Below are positions 57,471 to 64,000 of a stretch of DNA of 64,000 nt, in pieces. The number at the start of each line of letters is the position of its first letter. The stretch's first letter is position 1. A model generated the notes under the pieces. It ran no database searches and was not told where the DNA came from. It saw nothing but the letters and a program-made list of their open reading frames with translations. A program made the position numbers and the translations under genes. The DNA comes from Saccharopolyspora gloriosae (lineage in GTDB: Bacteria; Actinomycetota; Actinomycetes; Mycobacteriales; Pseudonocardiaceae), in assembly GCF_014203325.1 (NCBI RefSeq), contig NZ_JACHIV010000001.1:6139501-6203500 (forward strand), in the 5' to 3' direction.

Positions 57471-58397
57471 ATGGCCATTGACGACGCCCCCGCCGAAGCC
57501 GGTGCGACCAGCCCCCTGGTCCGCATCCGCTCCCTGCTCCCCGGTCTGGCCAAAGCCGAGCAGCGGGTGGCCAACATCGTGCTGTCCGCGCCCGCCTCCA
57601 TCGCGCGGCGCAGCATCACCGACGTGGCCGAGGCCGCCGGCACCAGCGAGACCACCGTGACCCGGTTCTGCAAGGCCATCGGCGTCGGCGGCTACCCGGA
57701 CCTGCGCATCGCCCTCGCCGCCGACACCGCGCGCACCTCCAGCCGGGACCGCGACCTGGGCGGTGACATCGAGCCGGACGACCGGCTGGACCAGATCATC
57801 GACAAGGTCGCCTACGCCGACGCGAAAGCGGTGGAGGAGACCGCGGGCCAGCTCGACGCGGACGCCCTGTCCGCGGTGGTCGACGCCGTCGCGCAGGCCC
57901 GCCGCATCGACGTCTACGGCGTCGGCGCCAGCGCCTTCGTCGCCCTCGACCTGCAGCAGAAGCTGCACCGCATCGGCTTGACCTGCTTCGCCTGGTCGGA
58001 CACGCACGCGGCGTTGACCTCGGCGGCGCTGCTGCGCGACGGCGACGTGGCGCTCGGCATCTCGCACACCGGCGCCACCACCGAGACCATCGAGGCGCTG
58101 CGCGAAGCGGGCCACCGCGGCGCGGTCACGGCGGCGCTCACCAACTTCAGCCGCTCCCCCATCACCGAGATCGCCGACCACGTGCTCACCACGGCGGTGC
58201 GCGAGACGACCTACCGTTCCGGGGCGATGGCCAGCCGCATCGGCCAGCTCACCGTGATCGACTGCCTGTTCATCGGCGTGGCGCAACGACGGATCGACGA
58301 CACGAAGGCAGCGCTGGAAGTCACCTACGAGGCGGTCGGCGCGCACCGGCTCGGTGCCCGCCCCGATCGCCGCAGGCACAAGGAGGACGGTCGATGA
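57471..58397 (+). CDS. murR: MurR/RpiR-family regulator
   Basis: The 308-residue protein has an N-terminal RpiR helix-turn-helix (about 15-90; TDVAEAAGTSETTVTRFCKAIG) and a SIS sugar-isomerase-fold domain (about 125-275; DVYGVGASAFVALDLQQKL, SHTGATTETIEAL) that binds phosphosugars. Its TGA overlaps the murQ ATG (ATGA), so it is coupled to murQ and probably senses MurNAc-6-phosphate. Name assigned from this coupling. Confidence 0.9.
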   Translation: MAIDDAPAEAGATSPLVRIRSLLPGLAKAEQRVANIVLSAPASIARRSITDVAEAAGTSETTVTRFCKAIGVGGYPDLRIALAADTARTSSRDRDLGGDIEPDDRLDQIIDKVAYADAKAVEETAGQLDADALSAVVDAVAQARRIDVYGVGASAFVALDLQQKLHRIGLTCFAWSDTHAALTSAALLRDGDVALGISHTGATTETIEALREAGHRGAVTAALTNFSRSPITEIADHVLTTAVRETTYRSGAMASRIGQLTVIDCLFIGVAQRRIDDTKAALEVTYEAVGAHRLGARPDRRRHKEDGR

Positions 58398-59323
58398 GCC
58401 GCAACACACCGGCGGACGAGCCCGCCGTGCGAGTGAACGCGCCGACGGAGCGCACCAACGACCGGACCAGGGACATCGACCTGCTGCCGACGCTGGACAT
58501 CCTGCAGGTGCTCAACGCCGAGGACCGCACCGTGCCGGAGGCCGTGGGCCGGGCGCTGCCCGAACTGGCGCGGGCGGTGGACATGGCCGTCACCGCGCTG
58601 CGCGGCGGCGGGCGGGTGCACTACGTCGGCGCGGGCACCTCGGGGCGGCTCGCGGTGCTCGACGCGGCGGAGCTCATCCCCACCTACAACGTGCCCGCGG
58701 ACTGGGTCGTGGCGCACCAGGCCGGTGGCAGCGGCGCGTTCCAGAAGCCGGTGGAGAACGCCGAGGACGACACCGAATCGGGCGCGGCGGCGATGCGCTC
58801 GGCGGTGACGAGCTCGGACTTCGTGCTCGGGCTGACCGCGTCCGGCCGCACGCCGTACGTGCTGGGCGCGTTGCGCGCGGCCCGCGAGATCGGGGCGGGC
58901 ACGGCGTTGATGTCGGCCAATCCCGAATCGGCCGCCGACGCCCCCGCCGACCTGGCGATCGCGGTGGACACCGGCCCCGAACCCATCGCGGGATCCACCC
59001 GGATGAAGGCGGGCACCGCGCAGAAACTGGTGCTCACGTCGTTCTCCACGGCCGTGATGGTCCGGATGGGACGTACCTACTCCAACCTGATGGTCAGCCT
59101 GCTCGCGACGAACGCGAAGCTGCGCGGACGCACCGTGGGCATCCTGCGGGAGGCCACGAACGCCTCCGAGGACGACTGCGCGGACGCGCTCGGCGCCGCG
59201 GGCGGCGACCTCAAGACCGCGCTGGTGCACCTGCTCACCGGCGCCGACGTGGAACGCGCCGCCGCCGCCCTCGCGGTCTCCGACGGCCAGGTCCGCGAAG
59301 CCCTCCGCTCCCTGTCCGGCTGA
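58394..59323 (+). CDS. murQ: N-acetylmuramic acid 6-phosphate etherase
   Basis: The 309-residue SIS-fold lyase splits D-lactate from MurNAc-6-phosphate to give GlcNAc-6-phosphate. Motifs are TERTN at the start, HYVGAGTSGRLAVLDAAELIPTY (quoted in part as GAGTSGRL and AELIPTY, with the catalytic Glu), LTASGRTPYV, and STRMKAGTAQK. It completes the inside half of the peptidoglycan-salvage pathway begun by nagZ/namZ. A MurNAc kinase and transporter are not in the window. It ends 14 bp from the convergent nucleoside hydrolase gene. Confidence 0.95.
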   Translation: MSRNTPADEPAVRVNAPTERTNDRTRDIDLLPTLDILQVLNAEDRTVPEAVGRALPELARAVDMAVTALRGGGRVHYVGAGTSGRLAVLDAAELIPTYNVPADWVVAHQAGGSGAFQKPVENAEDDTESGAAAMRSAVTSSDFVLGLTASGRTPYVLGALRAAREIGAGTALMSANPESAADAPADLAIAVDTGPEPIAGSTRMKAGTAQKLVLTSFSTAVMVRMGRTYSNLMVSLLATNAKLRGRTVGILREATNASEDDCADALGAAGGDLKTALVHLLTGADVERAAAALAVSDGQVREALRSLSG

Positions 59324-59337
59324 AGATCCAGCGTGGG

Positions 59338-60270
59338 TCAGGACATTCCGGTGGCGACGTGGCTGAAGGCTTCGAGCAGGCGGTCCCAGAAGCGCTCGGT
59401 GTCGAGGACCGTCGCCACCTCGGCGTTGTGCCGCGCGGCCGGGGCGGCGAAGTCCGTGACGGTCATGCCCGAGGTGAACCGGCCGTGGATCTCCACGTCG
59501 ACCCGCGCGGGCACCGTGGTGAACAGGCCCGGATCGAGCGCGTAGGCGACCGCGCAGGCGTCGTGCACCGCCGGTCCGTGCTCCCGGTAGTGCGGGTGCC
59601 GCCCGTAGAAGTCCAAGATCGGCGAGAGCAGCTCCGACTCCAACCGGCCCAGCACGGCGAACCGGTCGCGCACGTCGGCGGTGGCGCGGGCCTGGGCGGT
59701 CAGGTCGAGGCCGATCATCGTGGTGCGCCAGCCCGCGTCGAACACGACCGCGGCGGCCTCGGGGTCGGCGAGGACGTTGAACTCCGCGGCCGGGGTGCGG
59801 TTGCCGCGCGTGTACGAGCCGCCCATGATCACGAACTCGCGCGCCCACTCGACTATCCGGGGTTCCTTGCGCACCGCCAGCGCGATGTTCGTCAGCGGCC
59901 CCACCGCGAGCAGGCTGATCTGCCCGGGCGCGGCGGCCAGCTCGTCGATGAGGAAGTCGACCGCGTGCCGGTCGACCACCGGGGTCGCGGCGGCGGGCAG
60001 CACGACGCCGCCGAGCCCGTTGCCGCCGTGCACCTGGTCGGCGAGCACGCCCTCCCGCACCAGCGGCCGGTCGGCGCCCGCCGCGATCGGCACGTCCATG
60101 CCGTAGAACTCGGCGAGGCACCGCGCGTTGTTCGTGGTGTGCGCCAGGCCCACGTTGCCCGCGACGGTGGTGAGCCCGACGAGTTCGAGCTCCGGGCGGC
60201 CGTGCGCGAACGCGATGGCCAGCGCGTCGTCGATACCCGGATCGCAGTCGATCAGGACTTTCTTGGGCAC
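59338..60270 (-). CDS. Inosine-uridine preferring nucleoside hydrolase
   Basis: The 310-residue enzyme cleaves the N-glycosidic bond of ribonucleosides. The N-terminal Ca2+-binding DCDPGIDDA (Asp8, Asp10, Asp14-15) is intact, as are GPLTNIALA, the FNVLADPEAA segment with Asn and Asp, and the HDACAVAY segment with the late calcium ligand. GTG 60268-60270 has GGAGCGGAC upstream. It is a single gene with no transporter beside it. Confidence 0.92.
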   Translation of the reverse strand: MPKKVLIDCDPGIDDALAIAFAHGRPELELVGLTTVAGNVGLAHTTNNARCLAEFYGMDVPIAAGADRPLVREGVLADQVHGGNGLGGVVLPAAATPVVDRHAVDFLIDELAAAPGQISLLAVGPLTNIALAVRKEPRIVEWAREFVIMGGSYTRGNRTPAAEFNVLADPEAAAVVFDAGWRTTMIGLDLTAQARATADVRDRFAVLGRLESELLSPILDFYGRHPHYREHGPAVHDACAVAYALDPGLFTTVPARVDVEIHGRFTSGMTVTDFAAPAARHNAEVATVLDTERFWDRLLEAFSHVATGMS

Positions 60271-60386
60271 GTCCGCTCCTCGGCGTTTCCAGCACGATGC
60301 GCGCGGCGCAGCTCCCGGCTGCGCCGCCGCTGACGACACGACGATCGGGGAAGCGCCCTGCGCGGGCTCCTCGCACCGACCTCGGA

Positions 60387-61142
60387 TCAGGCTTCGACGG
60401 CGTCGGCGATGGACTTCGCCTCGCGCGCGCCGGTCTCCAGCGCCGTGCAGCAGTGCACGATCCACCGCGCGACCCCGTCGGGTTCGCCGGTGGCGAACGC
60501 CGCCGCCGCGGCCTCGTAGTCGGCCTGCCGCCGGAAGTACGCGACCTCCGGGACGACCAGGCCCTTCGGGTCGAGTCCGCTGCCGATCACGCTGAGCCGC
60601 GCGGCGGCCCGCGCCACGATGCCGTCGACCTCGCCGAACGGGGCCAGCGCGAGCAGCTCTCCGTGCACGACGGCCGCCTGCACGGGGCCCGGCACGACGC
60701 CTTGGGATTTGCCGCCCGCGTCCGCGACCACCTGGGAGAGCAGGTCGAGCCTGCCCGACACGGCCTCGTCGGCCCGCGGCCTGCCCAGCCGCTCCGGGTC
60801 ACCGGGGAGGTCCGCGGCGGCCAGCACGTGCAGCCGCGCCAGCGCCTGCAGCGGCGCGCGCTGCCAGGTGGGCAGCAACGGCCCCAGCGCCTCCGCCACG
60901 CGCAGCGCGCCCGCCAGCAGCGGGTCGCTGACCTCGCCGCTGTCCGGGATCTCGGTGGCGCCACCGGCGACGGCGGCCGAGGCGCGCGCGGCTCGCACCG
61001 AGGCCTCGGCGCTGGTCGCGGGCCAGCCGCGGCGGTTCGCCGGGTGCCGGTGGATCTCGTCGATCGCCGTCCGCGCGGCGGCGACCGCGTCGGTGACACC
61101 GGGCAGCTCCAGCAGCGGGAGCAACGACTCTTGGGCACTCAC
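60387..61142 (-). CDS. Degenerate Fic-like protein ('oxidoreductase' family beside acs)
   Basis: This 251-residue helical protein starts with SAEASVRAARASAAVAG, like the alpha-inhibitory and early helices of Fic proteins, and contains HGELLALAPFGEVDGIVARAAARL. This aligns with the Fic active site HPFxDGNGRxAR, but His is Ala and the NGR triplet is replaced, so AMP transfer is unlikely. Streptomyces relatives are often misnamed oxidoreductases. M. tuberculosis Rv3662c is probably related. GTG 61140-61142 has TAGCGT 8 nt upstream, suggesting a leaderless mRNA. Function unknown. Confidence 0.65.
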   Translation of the reverse strand: MSAQESLLPLLELPGVTDAVAAARTAIDEIHRHPANRRGWPATSAEASVRAARASAAVAGGATEIPDSGEVSDPLLAGALRVAEALGPLLPTWQRAPLQALARLHVLAAADLPGDPERLGRPRADEAVSGRLDLLSQVVADAGGKSQGVVPGPVQAAVVHGELLALAPFGEVDGIVARAAARLSVIGSGLDPKGLVVPEVAYFRRQADYEAAAAAFATGEPDGVARWIVHCCTALETGAREAKSIADAVEA

Positions 61143-61412
61143 GGGGCTGGACGCTACCTGCCGGTCGGTGCGGCGAGCGGACAACCCGTGTTCGGACGGC
61201 GCTCGACCCCTCGTCACGGCGGGTCGCCCGATCGTTTGGCAACTCGATTGCAACGTTTTCGGCTTGAGACTGACTCCCTGGTGCGGGGCTCGGGGGAACA
61301 CCTCCTCCGGCCGAATTGGTCCACACCGATTTTTCCGGCTCTGTCGGAGTGAGCCCCATCGCATTACGGTCTAGAAGACATCAGCCGTCCGCCAGCAGGG
61401 AGGTTCCCCGCA

Positions 61413-63392
61413 ATGAGCCAGCCCGACGGGCCGAGCAAGACCCTGGACAACCTGCTCACCGAGAGCAGGACGTTCCCGCCGCCGGCGGAGTTCGCCGCAT
61501 CGGCCAACGCAACGTCGGAGATGTACGACAGGGCGGCGGCCGACCGGGAGGGGTTCTGGGCCGACCAAGCCGAACACCTGCACTGGGACACCAAGTGGGA
61601 GCAGGTCCTCGACTGGTCCGACGCGCCGTTCGCGAAGTGGTTCGTCGGCGGCAAGCTCAACGTCGCCTACAACTGCGTGGACCGCCACGTCGACGACGGC
61701 AACGGCGACCGGGTCGCGATCCACTGGGAAGGCGAGCCCGGCGACAGCCGCGAGATCACCTACGCCGAGCTGCAGCGCGAAGTCAGCCGCACCGCGAACG
61801 CGCTCGCCTCGCTCGGCGTCGGCGCCGGCGACCGCGTCGCCATCTACCTGCCGATGCTGCCCGAAGCCGTGTTCTCGATGCTCGCCTGCGCGCGCCTCGG
61901 CGCGCTGCACAGCGTCGTGTTCGGCGGCTTCTCCTCGGAAGCGCTGCGCGCCCGGATCAACGACGCCGAGGCGAAGGTCGTCATCACCTGCGACGGCCAG
62001 TACCGCCGCGGCAAGGCCGCGCCGCTGAAGGCCAACGTCGACGAGGCCGTGCAGCACACCCCGAGCGTCGAGCACGTGCTCGTGGTCAAGCGCACCGCCA
62101 CCGACGTGCAGTGGAACGAGCGGGACAAGTGGTGGCACGACGTCGTCGAGCCGCAGTCCGACCAGCACACCCCGGAGGTGTTCGACTCCGAGCACCCGCT
62201 GTTCATCCTCTACACCTCCGGCACCACCGGGAGCCCGAAGGGCATCCTGCACACCTCCGGCGGCTACCTCACCCAGGCCGCCTACACGCACCGCAACGTC
62301 TTCGACCTGAAGCCGGAGTCGGACGTGTACTGGTGCACCGCCGACATCGGCTGGGTCACCGGGCACACCTACATCGTGTACGGGCCGCTGGCCAACGGGT
62401 CGTCGCAGGTCATCTACGAGGGAACGCCGAACAGCCCGCACGAGGGCAGGCACTGGGAGATCGTGCAGAAGTACGGCGTGACGCTGTACTACACGGCGCC
62501 GACGACGATCCGCACGTTCATGAAGTGGGGCGCGGAGATCCCGGCGAAGTACGACCTGTCCTCGCTGCGCGTGCTCGGCTCCGTCGGCGAACCGATCAAC
62601 CCCGAGGCCTGGATCTGGTACCGGGACAACATCGGCGGCGGCAAGGCCCCGATCGTGGACACCTGGTGGCAGACCGAGACCGGGGCGATCATGATCTCGC
62701 CGCTGCCCGGCGTCACCGCGACCAAGCCCGGTTCGGCGCAGGTCGCGCTGCCGGGCATCTCCGCGAAGGTCGTCGACGAGACCGGTGAGGACGTCGGCCC
62801 CGGCGGGGGCGGACTGCTGGTCCTGGACAAGCCGTGGCCGGCGATGCTGCGCGGCATCTGGGGCGACGATCAGCGCTTCAAGGACACCTACTGGTCGAAG
62901 TTCGCCGACCTCGGGTACTACTTCGCCGGTGACGGCGCGAAGTACGACGAGGACGGCGACGTGTGGCTGCTGGGCCGGGTGGACGACGTCATGAACGTCT
63001 CCGGGCACCGCATCTCCACCACCGAGGTCGAATCGGCGCTGGTGTCGCACCCGACGGTCGCGGAGGCCGCGGTCGTCGGCGCGAGCGACCCGACCACCGG
63101 GCAGGGCATCGTCGCGTTCGTGATCCTGCGCGGCAACGCCGCCGACGGCTCGGGCGGGGAGGCGGCGCTGAAGGCGCTGCGCGACCACGTGTCGCACGAG
63201 ATCGGCCCGATCGCGAAGCCGCGGCAGATCATGGTCGTGCAGGAGCTGCCGAAGACGCGCTCCGGCAAGATCATGCGCAGGCTGCTGCGGGACGTCGCGG
63301 AGAACCGCGAGGTCGGCGACGTCTCGACGCTGGCGGACTCCTCGGTCATGGACCTCATCTCGAAGGGCCTGAACAAGTCCTCCGACGAGTGA
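61413..63392 (+). CDS. acs: Acetyl-CoA synthetase
   Basis: The 659-residue AMP-forming ligase makes acetyl-CoA from acetate. It shows [11 protein letters not shown] (P-loop), [33 protein letters not shown] (quoted in part as [11 protein letters not shown]), and the C-terminal [11 protein letters not shown], whose Lys is the target of protein acetylation in this family. ATG 61413 has GGGAGG upstream, and TACGGT near 61365 is a possible -10. M. tuberculosis Rv3667 is the counterpart. Confidence 0.96.
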   Translation: MSQPDGPSKTLDNLLTESRTFPPPAEFAASANATSEMYDRAAADREGFWADQAEHLHWDTKWEQVLDWSDAPFAKWFVGGKLNVAYNCVDRHVDDGNGDRVAIHWEGEPGDSREITYAELQREVSRTANALASLGVGAGDRVAIYLPMLPEAVFSMLACARLGALHSVVFGGFSSEALRARINDAEAKVVITCDGQYRRGKAAPLKANVDEAVQHTPSVEHVLVVKRTATDVQWNERDKWWHDVVEPQSDQHTPEVFDSEHPLFILYTSGTTGSPKGILHTSGGYLTQAAYTHRNVFDLKPESDVYWCTADIGWVTGHTYIVYGPLANGSSQVIYEGTPNSPHEGRHWEIVQKYGVTLYYTAPTTIRTFMKWGAEIPAKYDLSSLRVLGSVGEPINPEAWIWYRDNIGGGKAPIVDTWWQTETGAIMISPLPGVTATKPGSAQVALPGISAKVVDETGEDVGPGGGGLLVLDKPWPAMLRGIWGDDQRFKDTYWSKFADLGYYFAGDGAKYDEDGDVWLLGRVDDVMNVSGHRISTTEVESALVSHPTVAEAAVVGASDPTTGQGIVAFVILRGNAADGSGGEAALKALRDHVSHEIGPIAKPRQIMVVQELPKTRSGKIMRRLLRDVAENREVGDVSTLADSSVMDLISKGLNKSSDE

Positions 63393-63407
63393 CATCGCAC
63401 CGCGCTG

Positions 63408-63445
63408 AGAAGGCCCGGTCTCCTGCGCGGGACCGGGCCTTCTCG
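63408..63445 (+). terminator. acs terminator
   Basis: A perfect 14-bp stem (GAGAAGGCCCGGTC and complement) with a 10-nt loop lies 15 bp after the acs stop. Confidence 0.85.
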
Positions 63446-63511
63446 CGCGCGTCGCCGCCTCCCCGTGAAGCATCGAGATGTTCGACACGGCGGTGGGCCG
63501 CGCCGTGGCTG

Positions 63512-63587
63512 TTAGGGTCGCTCGCAGGGTGTGCCGGGAAGTCTGGTCGGCGAGGCGTCAACGTGCTCGCGACCGGAAGGCTTACCG
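63512..63587 (+). promoter_or_regulatory. nhaA promoter and structured leader
   Basis: TAGGGT (63512-63517) is a good -10. The leader of about 60 nt contains GTGTGCCGGGAAGTCTGGTC, a GCCG...CGGC stem, and GGTCGGCGAG pairing with CTCGCGACC, ending in GGAAGG before the ATG at 63588. A short, folded 5' leader in front of a Na+/H+ antiporter suggests a cation-sensing element; identity not proven. Confidence 0.45.
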
Positions 63588-64000
63588 ATGACCGAACCCG
63601 AATCCGAATCCGCCCCCGACGGCGCGCGCTCCAAGGTCTTCGACTTCGCCGAGTACCTGCGCACCGAAACCGTCGGCGGCATGGTCCTGCTGGTCGCGAC
63701 GGCCCTCGCGCTGATCGCGGCGAACTCCCCGGTCAGCGGCCTCTACGAAGGCGTGCGGGACTTCTCCGTCGGACCGCACGCGCTGCACCTCGACCTCACC
63801 GTCGGCGAATGGGTCAAGGACGGGCTGCTGGCGATCTTCTTCTTCGTCGCCGGGCTGGAGCTCAAGCGGGAACTCGTCGTCGGGGAACTCGCCGACCGCA
63901 AGACCGCGACGCTGCCCGTGCTGGCCGCGTTCGGCGGCATGGTCGTGCCCGCCGCGATGGCCTTCGCCATCGGGTACGGCGCCCCGGGCGCCGGCCAGGC
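63588..64000 (+). CDS. nhaA: Na+/H+ antiporter NhaA (5' part)
   Basis: The first 137 residues are present; the gene runs off the right edge. After a short acidic cytosolic leader comes the NhaA pattern LRTETVGGMVLLVATALALIAANSP, quoted as TETVGGMVLL and ALIAANSP, then WVKDGLLAIFFFVAGLELKRELVVGEL, quoted as DGLLAIFFFVAGLELKREL, and PVLAAFGGMVVPAAM. These are membrane segments I to III of NhaA. The catalytic aspartate pair lies beyond the window. Confidence 0.93.
   Translation, partial: MTEPESESAPDGARSKVFDFAEYLRTETVGGMVLLVATALALIAANSPVSGLYEGVRDFSVGPHALHLDLTVGEWVKDGLLAIFFFVAGLELKRELVVGELADRKTATLPVLAAFGGMVVPAAMAFAIGYGAPGAGQ

Overview
The window reads as chromosomal DNA of a very high-G+C actinobacterium, most likely of the Pseudonocardiales (a Saccharopolyspora-like organism). 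The evidence is dense coding on both strands, frequent GTG starts, several leaderless-looking promoters, and a gene order that parallels the Mycobacterium tuberculosis Rv3603c-Rv3667 block (folK-folB-folP-folE-ftsH; hpt-tilS-metalloprotease-dacB-ppa; holB-topA; a helicase beside a tad operon; a HAD phosphatase; acs). This synteny is recalled from knowledge of the family, not computed.

Region 1 (1-10.5 kb) holds the end of a DUF2520 gene, a PrsW-type protease, a DUF6779-like and a DUF3180 membrane protein, a MerR regulator, and the overlapping folate operon folE-folP-folB-folK behind ftsH. Two copies of an unusual palindromic repeat lie between these genes. Region 2 (10.7-19.5 kb) holds hpt, tilS, a DUF2342 metalloprotease, a D,D-carboxypeptidase with a disordered extension of about 1,270 residues, and ppa. 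Region 3 (19.8-24 kb) is a uronate-catabolism island: an IclR regulator, kduD, kduI and a divergent LctP-type permease. Region 4 (24.3-28.6 kb) has two exported proteins, tRNA-Thr(CGT), a gene-poor stretch of about 800 bp, and a DUF4231-like membrane protein. Region 5 (28.7-40.1 kb) is the replication/topology block: holB, topA, a small gene behind an SOS-box-like promoter, a Gln-rich lipoprotein, a K+-independent proton-pumping pyrophosphatase (hppA) and a DUF1998-type helicase.

Region 6 (40.3-48.3 kb) has a small Prim-Pol-like protein, a compact tad pilus operon (ssd, tadA, tadB, tadC, pilin, two TadE-like genes), a convincing 6C small RNA, a HAD phosphatase, and downstream of it a structured region proposed as an Ms1/MTS2823-like RNA. 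Region 7 (48.5-59.3 kb) is a peptidoglycan-salvage locus (nagZ, namZ, a beta-lactamase-fold hydrolase; murR-murQ) interrupted by a PPOX protein and two tandem paralogous proteins of unknown function. Region 8 (59.3-64 kb) has a nucleoside hydrolase, a degenerate Fic-like protein, acs, and the start of nhaA behind a short structured leader.

The strongest candidates for something undescribed are the tandem paralog pair (53829-57289), the dispersed repeat whose stem arms change in concert between copies, and the SOS-box-controlled small gene next to topA.
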